Assembly: GCF_002954545.1 (NCBI RefSeq)
Contig: NZ_MSCH01000003.1
Span: 558,001-622,000 of the forward strand
Reading direction: 5' to 3'
From: Psychrosphaera saromensis
GTDB lineage: Bacteria > Pseudomonadota > Gammaproteobacteria > Enterobacterales > Alteromonadaceae
DNA length: 64,000 nucleotides
Part shown: in pieces, positions 15,868 to 24,857 of the stretch
How positions within the stretch are numbered: the stretch's first letter is position 1
Layout: each line of letters starts with the position of its first letter
Translations under genes and position numbers: made by a program
Notes under the pieces: model-generated
Told to the model about the DNA's origin: nothing
What the model saw: only the letters and a program-made list of their open reading frames with translations
Database searches by the model: none

Positions 15868-17694
15868 TTAGCGATAAAACAAATACGTTTGAATAATTAA
15901 AATACAGGTAAGCACAGCGCTTAACATTTTCCAGAACCCAACAGGATTTCTCTCAAGCAAAGGGGCTGTCTCTATTTTGTTTACCATAGCTATATTAGGT
16001 GTTGTGAGGTCTTTTAGAAATTCAGACAAAGCTAAATAACGGCTAGATATATTAGGTTGTGTGGCTTTTTGTAAGGCTAAGTCTAGCCAAATAGGAATGT
16101 CTTTTCTGACTCGTTTAGCAAAACGATATTGCCACTGGTCAAAGTTAGTCACTTGTTGATGTTGTACTAATGGTGTTTTAAATGGCAGTTCGCCCGTTAA
16201 CATTTCGTAAACGATAACACCTAGTGAGAATATATCTGAACGATGCACTCCTTGCTGTCCCAACAAATATTCTGGTGCTATATACCCAACTGCACCGGCT
16301 AATGTGTCTTCAATCAAGGGTGAGTTTATCTCTGCCAATCCACTCACTTGCACAGTGCCAAAGTCGATAAGTTTAATATTACCGTCATTCTCAATCATGA
16401 TATTTTCAGGTTTTAAATCACGGTGCACCATACTTTGACGTTGAAATACTCGCAGCCCAGCAATAATTTTTGCCGTAACTTCACGCACTAAGCTTAAGCT
16501 CGGATTTGGATTGTCATACATCCATTGTCTTAACGTTATGCCTTCAACGTATTCACAAACATGATATAAAAACGGGCTCATCGCTTGGCCATTCTCTTTT
16601 ACCCTAGGGTAAATTTTCATTATGGCTTTATTATTTATACGACTGCCAACCCACTGCTCACGGACAAAACCTTCGAGGTAATTTAAGTCTTCGGCAAAGT
16701 TGTCGGACGGTGCTTTTAATACTACTTTTTGCCCAGTGTTTTTATCTTTGGCGACATACACATGACTACGTGCACCACTGTGAATTACTTTTTCAATTAA
16801 ATAATTGTCTATGGTTACGCCAGCTTTCATCACAGGCGGAATTTTTAATGCGGTGAGCTGTTGATGAACTTCATCAATGTCTTTATTAGGTAAATTGCTA
16901 ACCTCTGCAATTATGCAGCTTAAATTATCTTTACTGCCAGCCTCTTCAGCTGCTAAACAGATTTCCGTGGCTATCTTTTCTAAACTTAGTTCTTTGTTTA
17001 CTAGATGCGCTTCAAGTTGTTTGTTGGTTAAGCAGTCGTGTACGCCATCGGTGGTGAGTAAAAATCGGTCATTTAGTTGTAAATCACGCTGAATAAAATC
17101 CACTTCTAAATGGCTATCCATTCCCAATGCACGCGTTAATACACTATTGTCTTCATTTGGAAAATAACTGTGATCTTTAGTCAGCTGCTCAACTTTACCC
17201 TGCCGATATAAGTAAACTCGACTGTCTCCGGCATGGCATAAATACGCGGTATTAGACTTAAAAATTACCGCACTAAAAGTGGTAACCAATTGATTTTGAC
17301 GACAGCTCGCTTGTTGTCCGTGGTGGAATAACCAGGAATTTAACGAGGATAAAACCCGTGCTACCGAATCTTTGGTAGACCAAGATTCAGGTGTACTAAA
17401 ATAGTCTCGAATAAAGGTAGTAACACTCGTTTGACTTGCTTGTTGTGCATTCTCACTACAACTTGCACCATCGGCAATACAAACAACACTACCTTTTAAT
17501 TCCCGAGCCGATCCTTTAGCTTGTTGTGCAGCAAAAGCATCTTGATTTTCAGCCTTAACACCTTTGTCAGAAAACCCTCCAAACAAAACATCTAACATTT
17601 TACCTGCCGATACAGTCAACGCTTCCTTAGAAACGTTACTGTCGGTTAAAGGCGCATCCATAGAGCTTTGTTTTGGTGTTATAAAATCAGGCAA
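15868..17694 (-). CDS. Bifunctional PP2C phosphatase / Ser-Thr protein kinase
   Basis: 608 residues. Residues about 30-270 form a PP2C phosphatase (NQDAF, CIADGAS, CHAGDSRVYL, LTTDGVHD, GSKDNLSC). Residues about 295-570 form a protein kinase (VVLKAP lysine, HRDLKPENIM, DFGTV, GYIAPEYLLG). A single membrane segment ends the protein (about 588-606), so both domains face the cytoplasm. Such fusions are commonly beside narK/nasA in Pseudomonas and Alteromonadales; the substrate is not known. It follows narK by 73 bp on the same strand, so it should share the narK leader. The frame opens with TTG (complement of 17692-17694); ATG at 17661 is the alternative and would shorten it by 11 residues. Confidence 0.92.
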   Translation of the reverse strand: MPDFITPKQSSMDAPLTDSNVSKEALTVSAGKMLDVLFGGFSDKGVKAENQDAFAAQQAKGSARELKGSVVCIADGASCSENAQQASQTSVTTFIRDYFSTPESWSTKDSVARVLSSLNSWLFHHGQQASCRQNQLVTTFSAVIFKSNTAYLCHAGDSRVYLYRQGKVEQLTKDHSYFPNEDNSVLTRALGMDSHLEVDFIQRDLQLNDRFLLTTDGVHDCLTNKQLEAHLVNKELSLEKIATEICLAAEEAGSKDNLSCIIAEVSNLPNKDIDEVHQQLTALKIPPVMKAGVTIDNYLIEKVIHSGARSHVYVAKDKNTGQKVVLKAPSDNFAEDLNYLEGFVREQWVGSRINNKAIMKIYPRVKENGQAMSPFLYHVCEYVEGITLRQWMYDNPNPSLSLVREVTAKIIAGLRVFQRQSMVHRDLKPENIMIENDGNIKLIDFGTVQVSGLAEINSPLIEDTLAGAVGYIAPEYLLGQQGVHRSDIFSLGVIVYEMLTGELPFKTPLVQHQQVTNFDQWQYRFAKRVRKDIPIWLDLALQKATQPNISSRYLALSEFLKDLTTPNIAMVNKIETAPLLERNPVGFWKMLSAVLTCILIIQTYLFYR

Positions 17695-17767
17695 AAGTAA
17701 TTACTCGGCTGTTTATCCAAAAGGCTGCACTTAGTTAATTTAATTTAAGTAACGTTAACAGTGCAAT

Positions 17768-19258
17768 TTAACTAACTGATATTAGCTCTACCGTACCATC
17801 TTCTTGTACTTCTGCAATATGACCTTCTGGTTCTTTCATCATTAATAATGCGATAAAACCAACCACAGCCGTTGCAGCAATAACTAAAAAGAAAGTACTG
17901 TAATCTACCAAGGACAACACAGTTAAATACACAACCGCACCTACGTTTCCGTATGCACCTGTCATACCTGCAATTTGTCCTGTCATGCGGCGTTTAATTA
18001 ATGGAACTGCCGCGAATACAGCGCCTTCACCCGCTTGCACAAAGAATGAACATGCCATTGCAGCAACAACCGCTAACCATACAGTCCAAGAGCTATCTAC
18101 TTGTCCCATCACAAAATAACCAATCGCTAAGCCTGCCGTCAATATTAACAATACTGGTTTACGACCGTAACGGTCAGACAACCAACCGCCACCAGGGCGA
18201 GACATCAAATTCATAAAGGCGTATGCAGAAGCAACCATTCCCGCAACCACTGGCGTTAATTCAAACGTCTCAGAAAAGAACAAAGGCAGCATAGAAATAA
18301 CCGCTAATTCAGAACCAAAAGTCGCAAAATATAAAATATTTAATACCGCAACTTGTTTGAAGCTGTACTTGTGAATTTCAGCCACTGGCTCAACAAATAT
18401 ATTTTTATTCACTTGCCACACATGGTAACTATCAAACAAATACAACGCCGCTAAACCAATATAAATAGTATTCACGACAAATTCGCTAAACATGCTTATT
18501 CCAGCTGGCGATAACTTCCAGGTTAATAAAGCGAGTGCACCATACATAGGTACTTTCATTACTAGCAATAACCAGAAATCACCTTTTGATGTTACTTCCA
18601 TCGCGCCTGCTTTTTTAGGACGATAATAAGTTGCACCTTTTGGTGTGTCTGACACATTTTTATAAAAGATAAATGAATACAGTAAACTAACTAAACCAGT
18701 AAGACCCATAGCCCAGCGCCAACCTTCTTCACCACCAAATACGCCTGCACAAATTGCAGCTACTGTCGGTAATGTGAATGCTGCAGCGGCAGAACCAAAA
18801 TTCCCCCAACCGCCGTATATCCCTTCTGCAGTACCTAATTCATTATGCGGAAACCATTCAGAAACAAGACGAATACCCACAACAAAACCGGCACCAATAA
18901 GACCTAAAGCAAAACGAGCAATCGCAGCTTGAGTAAATGTATCGGCCATAGCAAAGGCAAAACAAGGAATAGAACATATCGCTAACAAGCCAGTATAAAT
19001 TAACCTTGGCCCATATTTGTCAGTCAACATACCAACAATGACTCGTGCGGGAATAGTGAACGCAACGTTTAAAATAAGTAGAGTTTTGACTTCTGCAGTT
19101 GTTAATCCTAACGATTCTTTCACTGCCATTAACATAGGGGCAAAGTTAAACCACACCATAAAGGTAATAAAAAAAGCAATCCAACTTAGGTGTAATATTT
19201 TCATTTTCCCTTGAAAGGAAAAGATATTGAATTTCTCTGGGGTTGCATTTGTAGTCAT
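17768..19258 (-). CDS. narK: NarK/NasA-type nitrate/nitrite transporter (MFS)
   Basis: 496 residues from the chosen start. Twelve membrane segments, with NNP-family nitrate signature segments (FALGLIGAGFVVGIRLVSEW; GGWGNFGSAAAAFT and GMTGAYGNVGAVVYL). It imports nitrate for assimilation. I choose the ATG at 19258 (MTTNATPEKFN): upstream ATGs at 19300 and 19381 would place the N-terminus inside the terminator and the ANTAR hairpins of the leader. A purine-rich site (GAGACGAG) lies before it. First gene of an operon with the PP2C-kinase. Confidence 0.93.
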   Translation of the reverse strand: MTTNATPEKFNIFSFQGKMKILHLSWIAFFITFMVWFNFAPMLMAVKESLGLTTAEVKTLLILNVAFTIPARVIVGMLTDKYGPRLIYTGLLAICSIPCFAFAMADTFTQAAIARFALGLIGAGFVVGIRLVSEWFPHNELGTAEGIYGGWGNFGSAAAAFTLPTVAAICAGVFGGEEGWRWAMGLTGLVSLLYSFIFYKNVSDTPKGATYYRPKKAGAMEVTSKGDFWLLLVMKVPMYGALALLTWKLSPAGISMFSEFVVNTIYIGLAALYLFDSYHVWQVNKNIFVEPVAEIHKYSFKQVAVLNILYFATFGSELAVISMLPLFFSETFELTPVVAGMVASAYAFMNLMSRPGGGWLSDRYGRKPVLLILTAGLAIGYFVMGQVDSSWTVWLAVVAAMACSFFVQAGEGAVFAAVPLIKRRMTGQIAGMTGAYGNVGAVVYLTVLSLVDYSTFFLVIAATAVVGFIALLMMKEPEGHIAEVQEDGTVELISVS

Positions 19259-19300
19259 GGAATTTCTCGTCTCATTGTTAGTCTTGTTTTTTTTAGACAT

Positions 19301-19344
19301 AAAAAAAGCCACCAAGACAAAGTGATTCACTTTTTCTTGGTGGC
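19301..19344 (-). terminator. Regulated terminator in the narK leader
   Basis: Perfect 10-bp stem (19308-19317 with 19335-19344), extended by an inner AAAGTG/CACTTT stem, followed on the minus strand by seven T (19307-19301). The start of its 5' arm (19344-19342) is the 3' arm of the ANTAR hairpin P2, so the two structures exclude each other. Confidence 0.9.
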
Positions 19345-19388
19345 TTCTTTGCCGTACTTTCAACTTTAAACATAAACACATAGGTTTA
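19342..19388 (-). promoter_or_regulatory. ANTAR-target RNA in the narK leader
   Basis: P2 is GGC-[AAAGAA]-GCC (19353 to 19342 on the minus strand) with A1 and G4 in the hexaloop. The upstream hairpin P1 is probably TAAAC-[CTATGT]-GTTTA (19388 to 19373), a six-base loop without A1/G4, so P1 is a weaker match. P1 begins about 3 nt from the predicted transcription start. Confidence 0.75.
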
Positions 19389-19401
19389 ATGCATTGAAAA
19401 C

Positions 19402-19417
19402 TGCACCTTTAATGCCA
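19402..19417 (-). promoter_or_regulatory. Sigma-54 promoter of narK
   Basis: On the minus strand, TGGCATTAAAGGTGCA: the -24 TGGCAT and -12 GTGCA with ten bases between GG and GC. The predicted start is near 19391. Confidence 0.7.
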
Positions 19418-19513
19418 CCTATACTAAATCCATGTATAACAACAAGTTAAATTAAACATGCATCATATTTTAATCAATTATTTATAACGTATGCACAACA
19501 ATGATCCAAACTC

Positions 19514-19541
19514 GCACTGAAAAAGCGCAGTTAATTTGTGC
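19514..19541. promoter_or_regulatory. Two overlapping NtrC-like sites upstream of narK
   Basis: GCAC-N7-GCGC (19514-19528) and GCAG-N7-GTGC (19527-19541), each one base from the GCAC-N7-GTGC form. They lie about 125-145 bp upstream of the predicted sigma-54 start. Confidence 0.45.
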
Positions 19542-19647
19542 CAAACAGTAATTCAATATTTATTATTAATTTTTCTTGTTCTTTTATTGTTAAATGCTGA
19601 GTACACTTCATGCTTACGCTAATTTAAATACTCATACAGGATTAATA

Positions 19648-20244
19648 ATGAGAAACGTCCTTATCATTTTGGCACACCCCAATTTGGCAAATTCCCAAAT
19701 AAACCAAGCCTTATTAAATGCCGTTAACAAGAATGACAAGGTAACGATTCACGATTTGTATTCCATTTATCCTGACGGTGTTATTGATATCGACGCCGAA
19801 CAACAGAAACTAACAGATGCTGATGCAGTGATATTTCAACATCCATTTTATTGGTATAGCGCCCCTGCAATCCTCAAAGAATGGCTTGATCTAGTTTTAC
19901 AATTTAATTATGCCTATGGCCCAAAAGGTGAAGCATTAAAAGGTAAACAATGGTTAACCGTACTCACCACAGGTGGAAGTAAGAATGCTTATTCTACGGA
20001 AGGACATAACCGATTCACTATCAGAGAGTTATTAACTCCATTTGATCAAACTGCACATTTATGTGGAATGGAATTTTTACCTCCTTTGGTTGCTCACGGC
20101 GCTAGAAATTTAGGTAAATCCCCTGAGAGACTCAAACAATTATGCGACCAATACCAATCATTTATAACTGAGTTACAAAGTGATGATTTTGATAGTAATA
20201 CCGTTAACCATTTAGAAATATTAAACCAACGTTGGGAGCAATAA
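19648..20244 (+). CDS. kefF: KefF-like NAD(P)H oxidoreductase (flavodoxin fold)
   Basis: 198 residues. Flavin-binding start VLIILAHPNLANSQINQALL, then FQHPFYWYSAPAILKEWLDLV and the LTTGGS loop, typical of the NQO1/KefF family. KefF is the cytoplasmic partner that activates KefC. The start ATG at 19648 has AGG 8 nt before it; an upstream ATG at 19594 would add residues outside the domain. One nt separates its stop from the kefC ATG. Together they form a glutathione-gated potassium efflux pair, which protects against electrophiles. Confidence 0.88.
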   Translation: MRNVLIILAHPNLANSQINQALLNAVNKNDKVTIHDLYSIYPDGVIDIDAEQQKLTDADAVIFQHPFYWYSAPAILKEWLDLVLQFNYAYGPKGEALKGKQWLTVLTTGGSKNAYSTEGHNRFTIRELLTPFDQTAHLCGMEFLPPLVAHGARNLGKSPERLKQLCDQYQSFITELQSDDFDSNTVNHLEILNQRWEQ

Positions 20245-20245
20245 C

Positions 20246-22099
20246 ATGGAACATGGAAATCTGTTATTTGATGCCTTTATCTATTTGTGTGCAGCGGTTA
20301 TATCAGTACCAATTGCCAAGCGATTAGGTTTAGGTTCAGTACTCGGCTATCTAGTGGCTGGCGTATTAATTGGGCCATTTGTTCTTGGCTTTGTTGGTGA
20401 CCAAACAGATGTAATGCATTTTGCTGAATTTGGCGTTGTTATGATGCTGTTTTTAGTCGGATTAGAGTTAAAACCTAGTTTACTATGGAAAATGCGCGGT
20501 CCTATTGTTGGTACTGGTGGCTTGCAAGTTTTATTAAGTACCGCTGCAATAACCTTATTTGGTATGTACTTAGGCTTAATTTGGCAGCAAGCATTAGCCA
20601 TAGGTATGGTATTAGCCTTGTCTTCAACCGCTATTGTTTTACAAAGCTTACAAGAAAAAGGCTTAATGAAAACATCTGCCGGACAAAGTGCCTTTGCCGT
20701 ATTGTTATTTCAAGATATTGCGGTTATTCCTATGTTAGCCATTTTGCCTTTATTAGCGGTATCTTCACCAGAACTATTAGTTAACTCTAACTCACCTCAT
20801 CTTGGCGAAACTGGCTGGGTTCAAGGCCTTATTGTTGTCAGTGTTATTGCTGCCATAATATTTGGTGGTAAATATTTAATGAATCCAATTTTTGGTTTTA
20901 TTGCTAAATCTAAACTTCGTGAAATTTTCACAGCGTCTGCTTTGTTATTAGTAATTGGTGTTGCCCTTGCAATGCAAGCTATTGGTTTATCACCAGCATT
21001 AGGGACGTTTATCGCAGGTGTGGTTTTAGCAGAAAGTGACTTCCGCCACGAATTAGAAAGTAATATTGAGCCGTTTAAAGGTTTACTACTTGGTTTGTTC
21101 TTTATCAGTGTTGGCGCAGGCATAAACTTTGCGCTGCTATTTGATGATCCTTTAGTAATAATCGGCCTTACCGCGGCTCTAATCGTCGGCAAGTTTTTAG
21201 TATTATTTATCTTGGCAAAAACCAACAAACTTGCCAAACCTGACGCTTGGTTATTTTCAGTTGCACTTGCTCAAGGTGGTGAATTTGCTTTTGTATTATT
21301 TGCCTTTGCAAGCACCAGCGGCGTATTACCCACTGGATTAATTGGGTTATTAACCTTAGTGGTTGCCACTTCAATGTTATTAACGCCATTAATGCTAATA
21401 GCCAATGAAAAGTACATATCGCCACGGTTTGCTACGCACAAAAAACCGCACAGAGATGCCGACGTCATCGACGAAGATAATCCAATAATTGTCATTGGAT
21501 TTGGTCGCTTTGGACAATCAGTTGGTCGTTTATTATTAGCTAATAATATAAGCGCAACGGTACTTGATCATGACGCCAGCCAAATTGAAATGGTAAAAAA
21601 GTTTGGTTTTAAAGTGTATTACGGTGAAGGGGAAAGTGCCGAGCTATTACACAGTGCAGGTGCTGACACAGCCAAAGCGATTGTGGTTGCAGTGGACGAC
21701 CAAGAAAGCAGCTTAAATATAGTGCACATGGTGCAAAAGCATTTCCCGCATTTAAAAATCTTAGTGCGCGCTATTAATAGATTACACGCTGTTGAGTTAC
21801 ACCGTTTAGGTGTGAACGACATTGAACGTGAAACCATGGCATCGGGTGCAGAACTTGGAGCAAAAGCTTTGGTAGCATTAGGTTGGCAAAGTAATATTGC
21901 TTATCGCAAGAGTCGTTTATTCAAAAAACACGATGATAAAAGTGTAATGGAACTGGCTGCTTATGATGGTGATGAAAATGAATACATCTCAAAAGCAAAT
22001 GAAGCGAAACGGCTACTAGAAGAAACATTAAAACAAGATACTCATTGGCCACATGAAGCCGATGAACATGCATGGGAAAAGCCGGGAAAACTAAAATAA
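20246..22099 (+). CDS. kefC: KefC/KefB-type potassium:proton antiporter
   Basis: 617 residues. The N-terminal CPA2 domain (about 1-385) has many membrane segments (YLVAGVLIGPFVLG; LALSSTAIVLQSLQEKG; LALAQGGEFAFVLF part of a conserved stretch). It is followed by an RCK/KTN domain (about 402-520) with a NAD-binding GFGRFGQSVGRLL motif. It exports K+ in exchange for H+ when gated by glutathione adducts. A Shine-Dalgarno GGGAG inside the kefF end serves it. A small ACT-domain gene follows 13 nt later. Confidence 0.92.
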   Translation: MEHGNLLFDAFIYLCAAVISVPIAKRLGLGSVLGYLVAGVLIGPFVLGFVGDQTDVMHFAEFGVVMMLFLVGLELKPSLLWKMRGPIVGTGGLQVLLSTAAITLFGMYLGLIWQQALAIGMVLALSSTAIVLQSLQEKGLMKTSAGQSAFAVLLFQDIAVIPMLAILPLLAVSSPELLVNSNSPHLGETGWVQGLIVVSVIAAIIFGGKYLMNPIFGFIAKSKLREIFTASALLLVIGVALAMQAIGLSPALGTFIAGVVLAESDFRHELESNIEPFKGLLLGLFFISVGAGINFALLFDDPLVIIGLTAALIVGKFLVLFILAKTNKLAKPDAWLFSVALAQGGEFAFVLFAFASTSGVLPTGLIGLLTLVVATSMLLTPLMLIANEKYISPRFATHKKPHRDADVIDEDNPIIVIGFGRFGQSVGRLLLANNISATVLDHDASQIEMVKKFGFKVYYGEGESAELLHSAGADTAKAIVVAVDDQESSLNIVHMVQKHFPHLKILVRAINRLHAVELHRLGVNDIERETMASGAELGAKALVALGWQSNIAYRKSRLFKKHDDKSVMELAAYDGDENEYISKANEAKRLLEETLKQDTHWPHEADEHAWEKPGKLK

Positions 22100-22112
22100 G
22101 GCAGGAATTATC

Positions 22113-22511
22113 ATGGTTGGAGAAACAAACTTAACAAAACTACTGCAATCTATGTCGCCGCAGTTAATGCCAGAGCAATACGTTTTTTGTTGTGTTCAAG
22201 GAGGTTTTGCTGATTATCAAAACTTATCTCCGCTGGCTATGTTTAGAGAGACAGAAGGTCTGACTTTAGTGGTGACTAAAGCGCAAGCACAAGCAAACGG
22301 CTTTGTATTTGAGTCTGTCTTTAGTGGCATAACATTAACCGTGCATTCAAGTTTGGACGCGGTTGGTTTAACCGCAGCAGTAGCCACAAAATTAGCTGAG
22401 TACGATATTAGCGCTAACGTTATTGCAGCGTATTATCATGATCATATTTTTGTGCAGACAGAAAAAGCGGAATTGGCATTGAGGGCATTAAGAGAATTTA
22501 ATGTCGCTTAA
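22113..22511 (+). CDS. ACT-domain protein
   Basis: 132 residues with an ACT-like arrangement in two halves (LVVTKAQAQANGFVFESVFSG; SSLDAVGLTAAVATKLAEYD; a C-terminal HDHIFVQTEKAE). ACT domains bind small ligands, mostly amino acids. It is in the kefF-kefC run with a 13-nt gap; whether it senses something for the antiporter is not known. Confidence 0.82.
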   Translation: MVGETNLTKLLQSMSPQLMPEQYVFCCVQGGFADYQNLSPLAMFRETEGLTLVVTKAQAQANGFVFESVFSGITLTVHSSLDAVGLTAAVATKLAEYDISANVIAAYYHDHIFVQTEKAELALRALREFNVA

Positions 22512-22643
22512 TCTATGCTTTTCTTTATCGTAAGCTGGCTATTTTTGCACGCCATACATTAGACTTTGCTAATGTAGAGGTGTAACCTAAAGATAATAAA
22601 TTTAAGTCTCTAATTTTACTAACTCACAACTGAGGAAATAAAG

Positions 22644-23117
22644 ATGAATGATATCGATATAGGTATAAGTAAAGAAAATAGAACTGAGATTTCAGAAGGA
22701 CTAAAAAGGCTTTTAGCTGACTCTTACACTTTGTATTTACAAACACATAACTTCCATTGGAATGTTACAGGTATGCAATTTCGTGAGTTACATTTAATGT
22801 TTGAAGAGCATTACACTGAACTTGCCCTTGCTGTAGATGAAATCGCAGAGCGTATTAGAACTCTTGATGTTCCAGCACCTGGAACTTACAAAGAATTCGC
22901 AAAATTAAGTTCAATTAAAGAAGTTGACGGTGTACCAAGTTCAGCTGAAATGGTTTCGTTATTAACCAAAGGTCATGAGCAAGTGATCAGAACTGCGCGT
23001 CAAGTTTTGAAAGTAGCTCAAGAAGCTGATGATGAATCAACTGCAGCTTTAGTGTCAGACCGTATGCGTTTGCACGAAAAAACTGCATGGATGTTACGCG
23101 CTACACAAAAACGCTAA
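22644..23117 (+). CDS. dps: Dps-family ferritin-like protein
   Basis: 157 residues. Ferroxidase pattern of Dps: HNFHWNVTG near 36-44, and [22 protein letters not shown] near 52-73 with His and Glu/Asp ligands. It stores iron and protects DNA from peroxide as a 12-mer. A GAGGAAA Shine-Dalgarno lies upstream. It has its own 130-bp upstream region, so it is probably transcribed alone. Confidence 0.93.
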   Translation: MNDIDIGISKENRTEISEGLKRLLADSYTLYLQTHNFHWNVTGMQFRELHLMFEEHYTELALAVDEIAERIRTLDVPAPGTYKEFAKLSSIKEVDGVPSSAEMVSLLTKGHEQVIRTARQVLKVAQEADDESTAALVSDRMRLHEKTAWMLRATQKR

Positions 23118-23134
23118 GCACTTATTTACAGTAT

Positions 23135-23163
23135 AAAAAAGACGACAAATGTCGTCTTTTTTT
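23135..23163. terminator. Bidirectional terminator between dps and the BI-1 gene
   Basis: GACGAC-AAAT-GTCGTC (23141-23156) with an A run before and a T run after, so it can end transcription from both sides. Confidence 0.88.
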
Positions 23164-23188
23164 ATTGTTTTCGATATATCCGTTTAAA

Positions 23189-23845
23189 TTATTTACGCCC
23201 CAGTATTCTTAAAATACGTAGGAATAAATTGATGATATCCATATATAACGCAGCTGCACTATCAATCGCATTATCTATCGTTTTTGGTATTTGATTGGCT
23301 CTAGACCAGTCATAACCGATATAACCACAGAAAATTAACACCACAATCCAATCTAGTATTCCGTGATGAATGCCAAATACAAATATCTCAATCATTTCTA
23401 CGACGATGACCAATAACAAAGCAATCGTAAGAGCGCCCGATATTTTTTGGAAAAACTTAGGATACATAGAACCTAAAAACATCATTCCCACTGTCACTAG
23501 CCCAGTAATTTTAATAGCCTCTGTTACTAAAGCAGCATCATAGTTACTCACCACCAAGTTGATAATGAAGCCAAATGGTACAACAACAAAATTGTAACCA
23601 ATAAAACTAACAAGCGGTTTATTTGACTTATTAAACAGATAAATACCAAAGAAACATGAAGCAAAATAACCAATGAAAAATATCCATGGATTCACATTAG
23701 CAATAGATTGAGGTTCTATACTGGTCACCATTAACCAGTTAATAAAAAAGCCCCAACATAAGGTTAACCCGATGACAAAGTTATAAGCTGAATCACTAAT
23801 TATTTGATCTGTTGTGCTGCGCCTTTCAAATACATTTGACTTCAT
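23189..23845 (-). CDS. Bax inhibitor-1/YccA-family membrane protein
   Basis: 218 residues, seven predicted membrane segments. The C-terminal part has the family stretch IFCGYIGYDWSRANQ and a following DSAAALYMDIINLFLRILRIL motif, nearly the same as in YccA/BI-1 proteins (YLDIINLFLxLLRILG). Inner membrane; proposed roles in this family are calcium leak or protease modulation. Confidence 0.88.
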   Translation of the reverse strand: MKSNVFERRSTTDQIISDSAYNFVIGLTLCWGFFINWLMVTSIEPQSIANVNPWIFFIGYFASCFFGIYLFNKSNKPLVSFIGYNFVVVPFGFIINLVVSNYDAALVTEAIKITGLVTVGMMFLGSMYPKFFQKISGALTIALLLVIVVEMIEIFVFGIHHGILDWIVVLIFCGYIGYDWSRANQIPKTIDNAIDSAAALYMDIINLFLRILRILGRK

Positions 23846-24000
23846 ACGACTGCCTTTTTATTTTTCTTTCTTTAGTGCTTTAGCGCACCTTTATTAATAC
23901 TCTAGTGTAGCCAAGTTGGCTTACACACTTACTATGTAAAAAGTGATAGTTAATCCACTTTACAACTGTTCTAGCCCCACAGCTTTAAATTAAGCTATGG

Positions 24001-24690
24001 TTAGTTACTTGCCTCAACCAGTGAAACTAGCAAAACCATATCATCATACAGCTCGCCCACTATGCTTGAATTTACAAAACTAGGGGGGATATCGCCGCCC
24101 AAATCAGTATGAATAAGCATAGTGAACTTGGTAGATAATTTATCAATAGCTTCTATCGTGTATAGAACATTTGATTTAGCTCTCACCAAATCTGATTTTA
24201 TAACCACTTCAGTGCTGGGACTTAAAGCTAAAGTCGTCACATTCGTTTTAGCATCGACATTAAATAACGAATGGAAAATAAAATCACGACTAGTTAACGG
24301 CCACGGCATATCAATACTGGTGTACACCAAGTTTTCATTTTCATTCACTTTTTTAACTACTTTTGATGACAAGCAGCGCGATTGCCACTTTAAACACTCA
24401 CTTCCATCACCAAAGACAGAAACTACGTCAGCGAGATTTGCTGCCAAAGTTACTTCCACTTTTATTTGTAAGAAATCAGAACCCGCTTTATCTTGGCTAT
24501 AAATATAAATGTGATCTTTTTGTTTTTCCAAATGCCAATTGGTCGCTGTATTTGCGTAAGTTACGCAGCTTAGCGAGCAAATAACTAACCAGGTGAGCTT
24601 GCACCAGCCTTTACATATTCTTTCACCCAGTACTTTTATATATCGGCTTTTCATCTTAATCACATCTTTGGTTAGTTTTAATTTAAGCAT
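24001..24690 (-). CDS. Exported START-domain lipid-binding-like protein
   Basis: 229 residues. A hydrophobic N-terminal segment (about 27-44, ending V-T-Y-A-N) is a signal peptide preceded by a long basic n-region, so a shorter start at Met13 is possible. The rest fits a START-like fold: DFLQIKVEVTLAANLADVVSVFG, MPWPLTSRDFIF (a conserved W-P-x-x-x-R-D turn), and a C-terminal GELYDDMVLLVSLV helix. These proteins bind a hydrophobic ligand; none is known here. Confidence 0.75.
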   Translation of the reverse strand: MLKLKLTKDVIKMKSRYIKVLGERICKGWCKLTWLVICSLSCVTYANTATNWHLEKQKDHIYIYSQDKAGSDFLQIKVEVTLAANLADVVSVFGDGSECLKWQSRCLSSKVVKKVNENENLVYTSIDMPWPLTSRDFIFHSLFNVDAKTNVTTLALSPSTEVVIKSDLVRAKSNVLYTIEAIDKLSTKFTMLIHTDLGGDIPPSFVNSSIVGELYDDMVLLVSLVEASN

Positions 24691-24857
24691 ATTTAATCAA
24701 CACCTAAACCCGTCTGTTTAGGTTGATTTTAGGCGGCATTATCATTTTCTTTACACTACGGGAAATTTGTCTGAACGCAAATAAAACAGTTAATTGAAAT
24801 AGCAAAAATTAATGTATAGGATATTAAGCTAACCTCAAGATTTTAAAAGGACTTTTA

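Noticed and set aside
19259-19381. N-terminal extension of NarK from an ATG at 19381
   Set aside because: The bases form the ANTAR hairpins and terminator; the protein domain starts after 19258.
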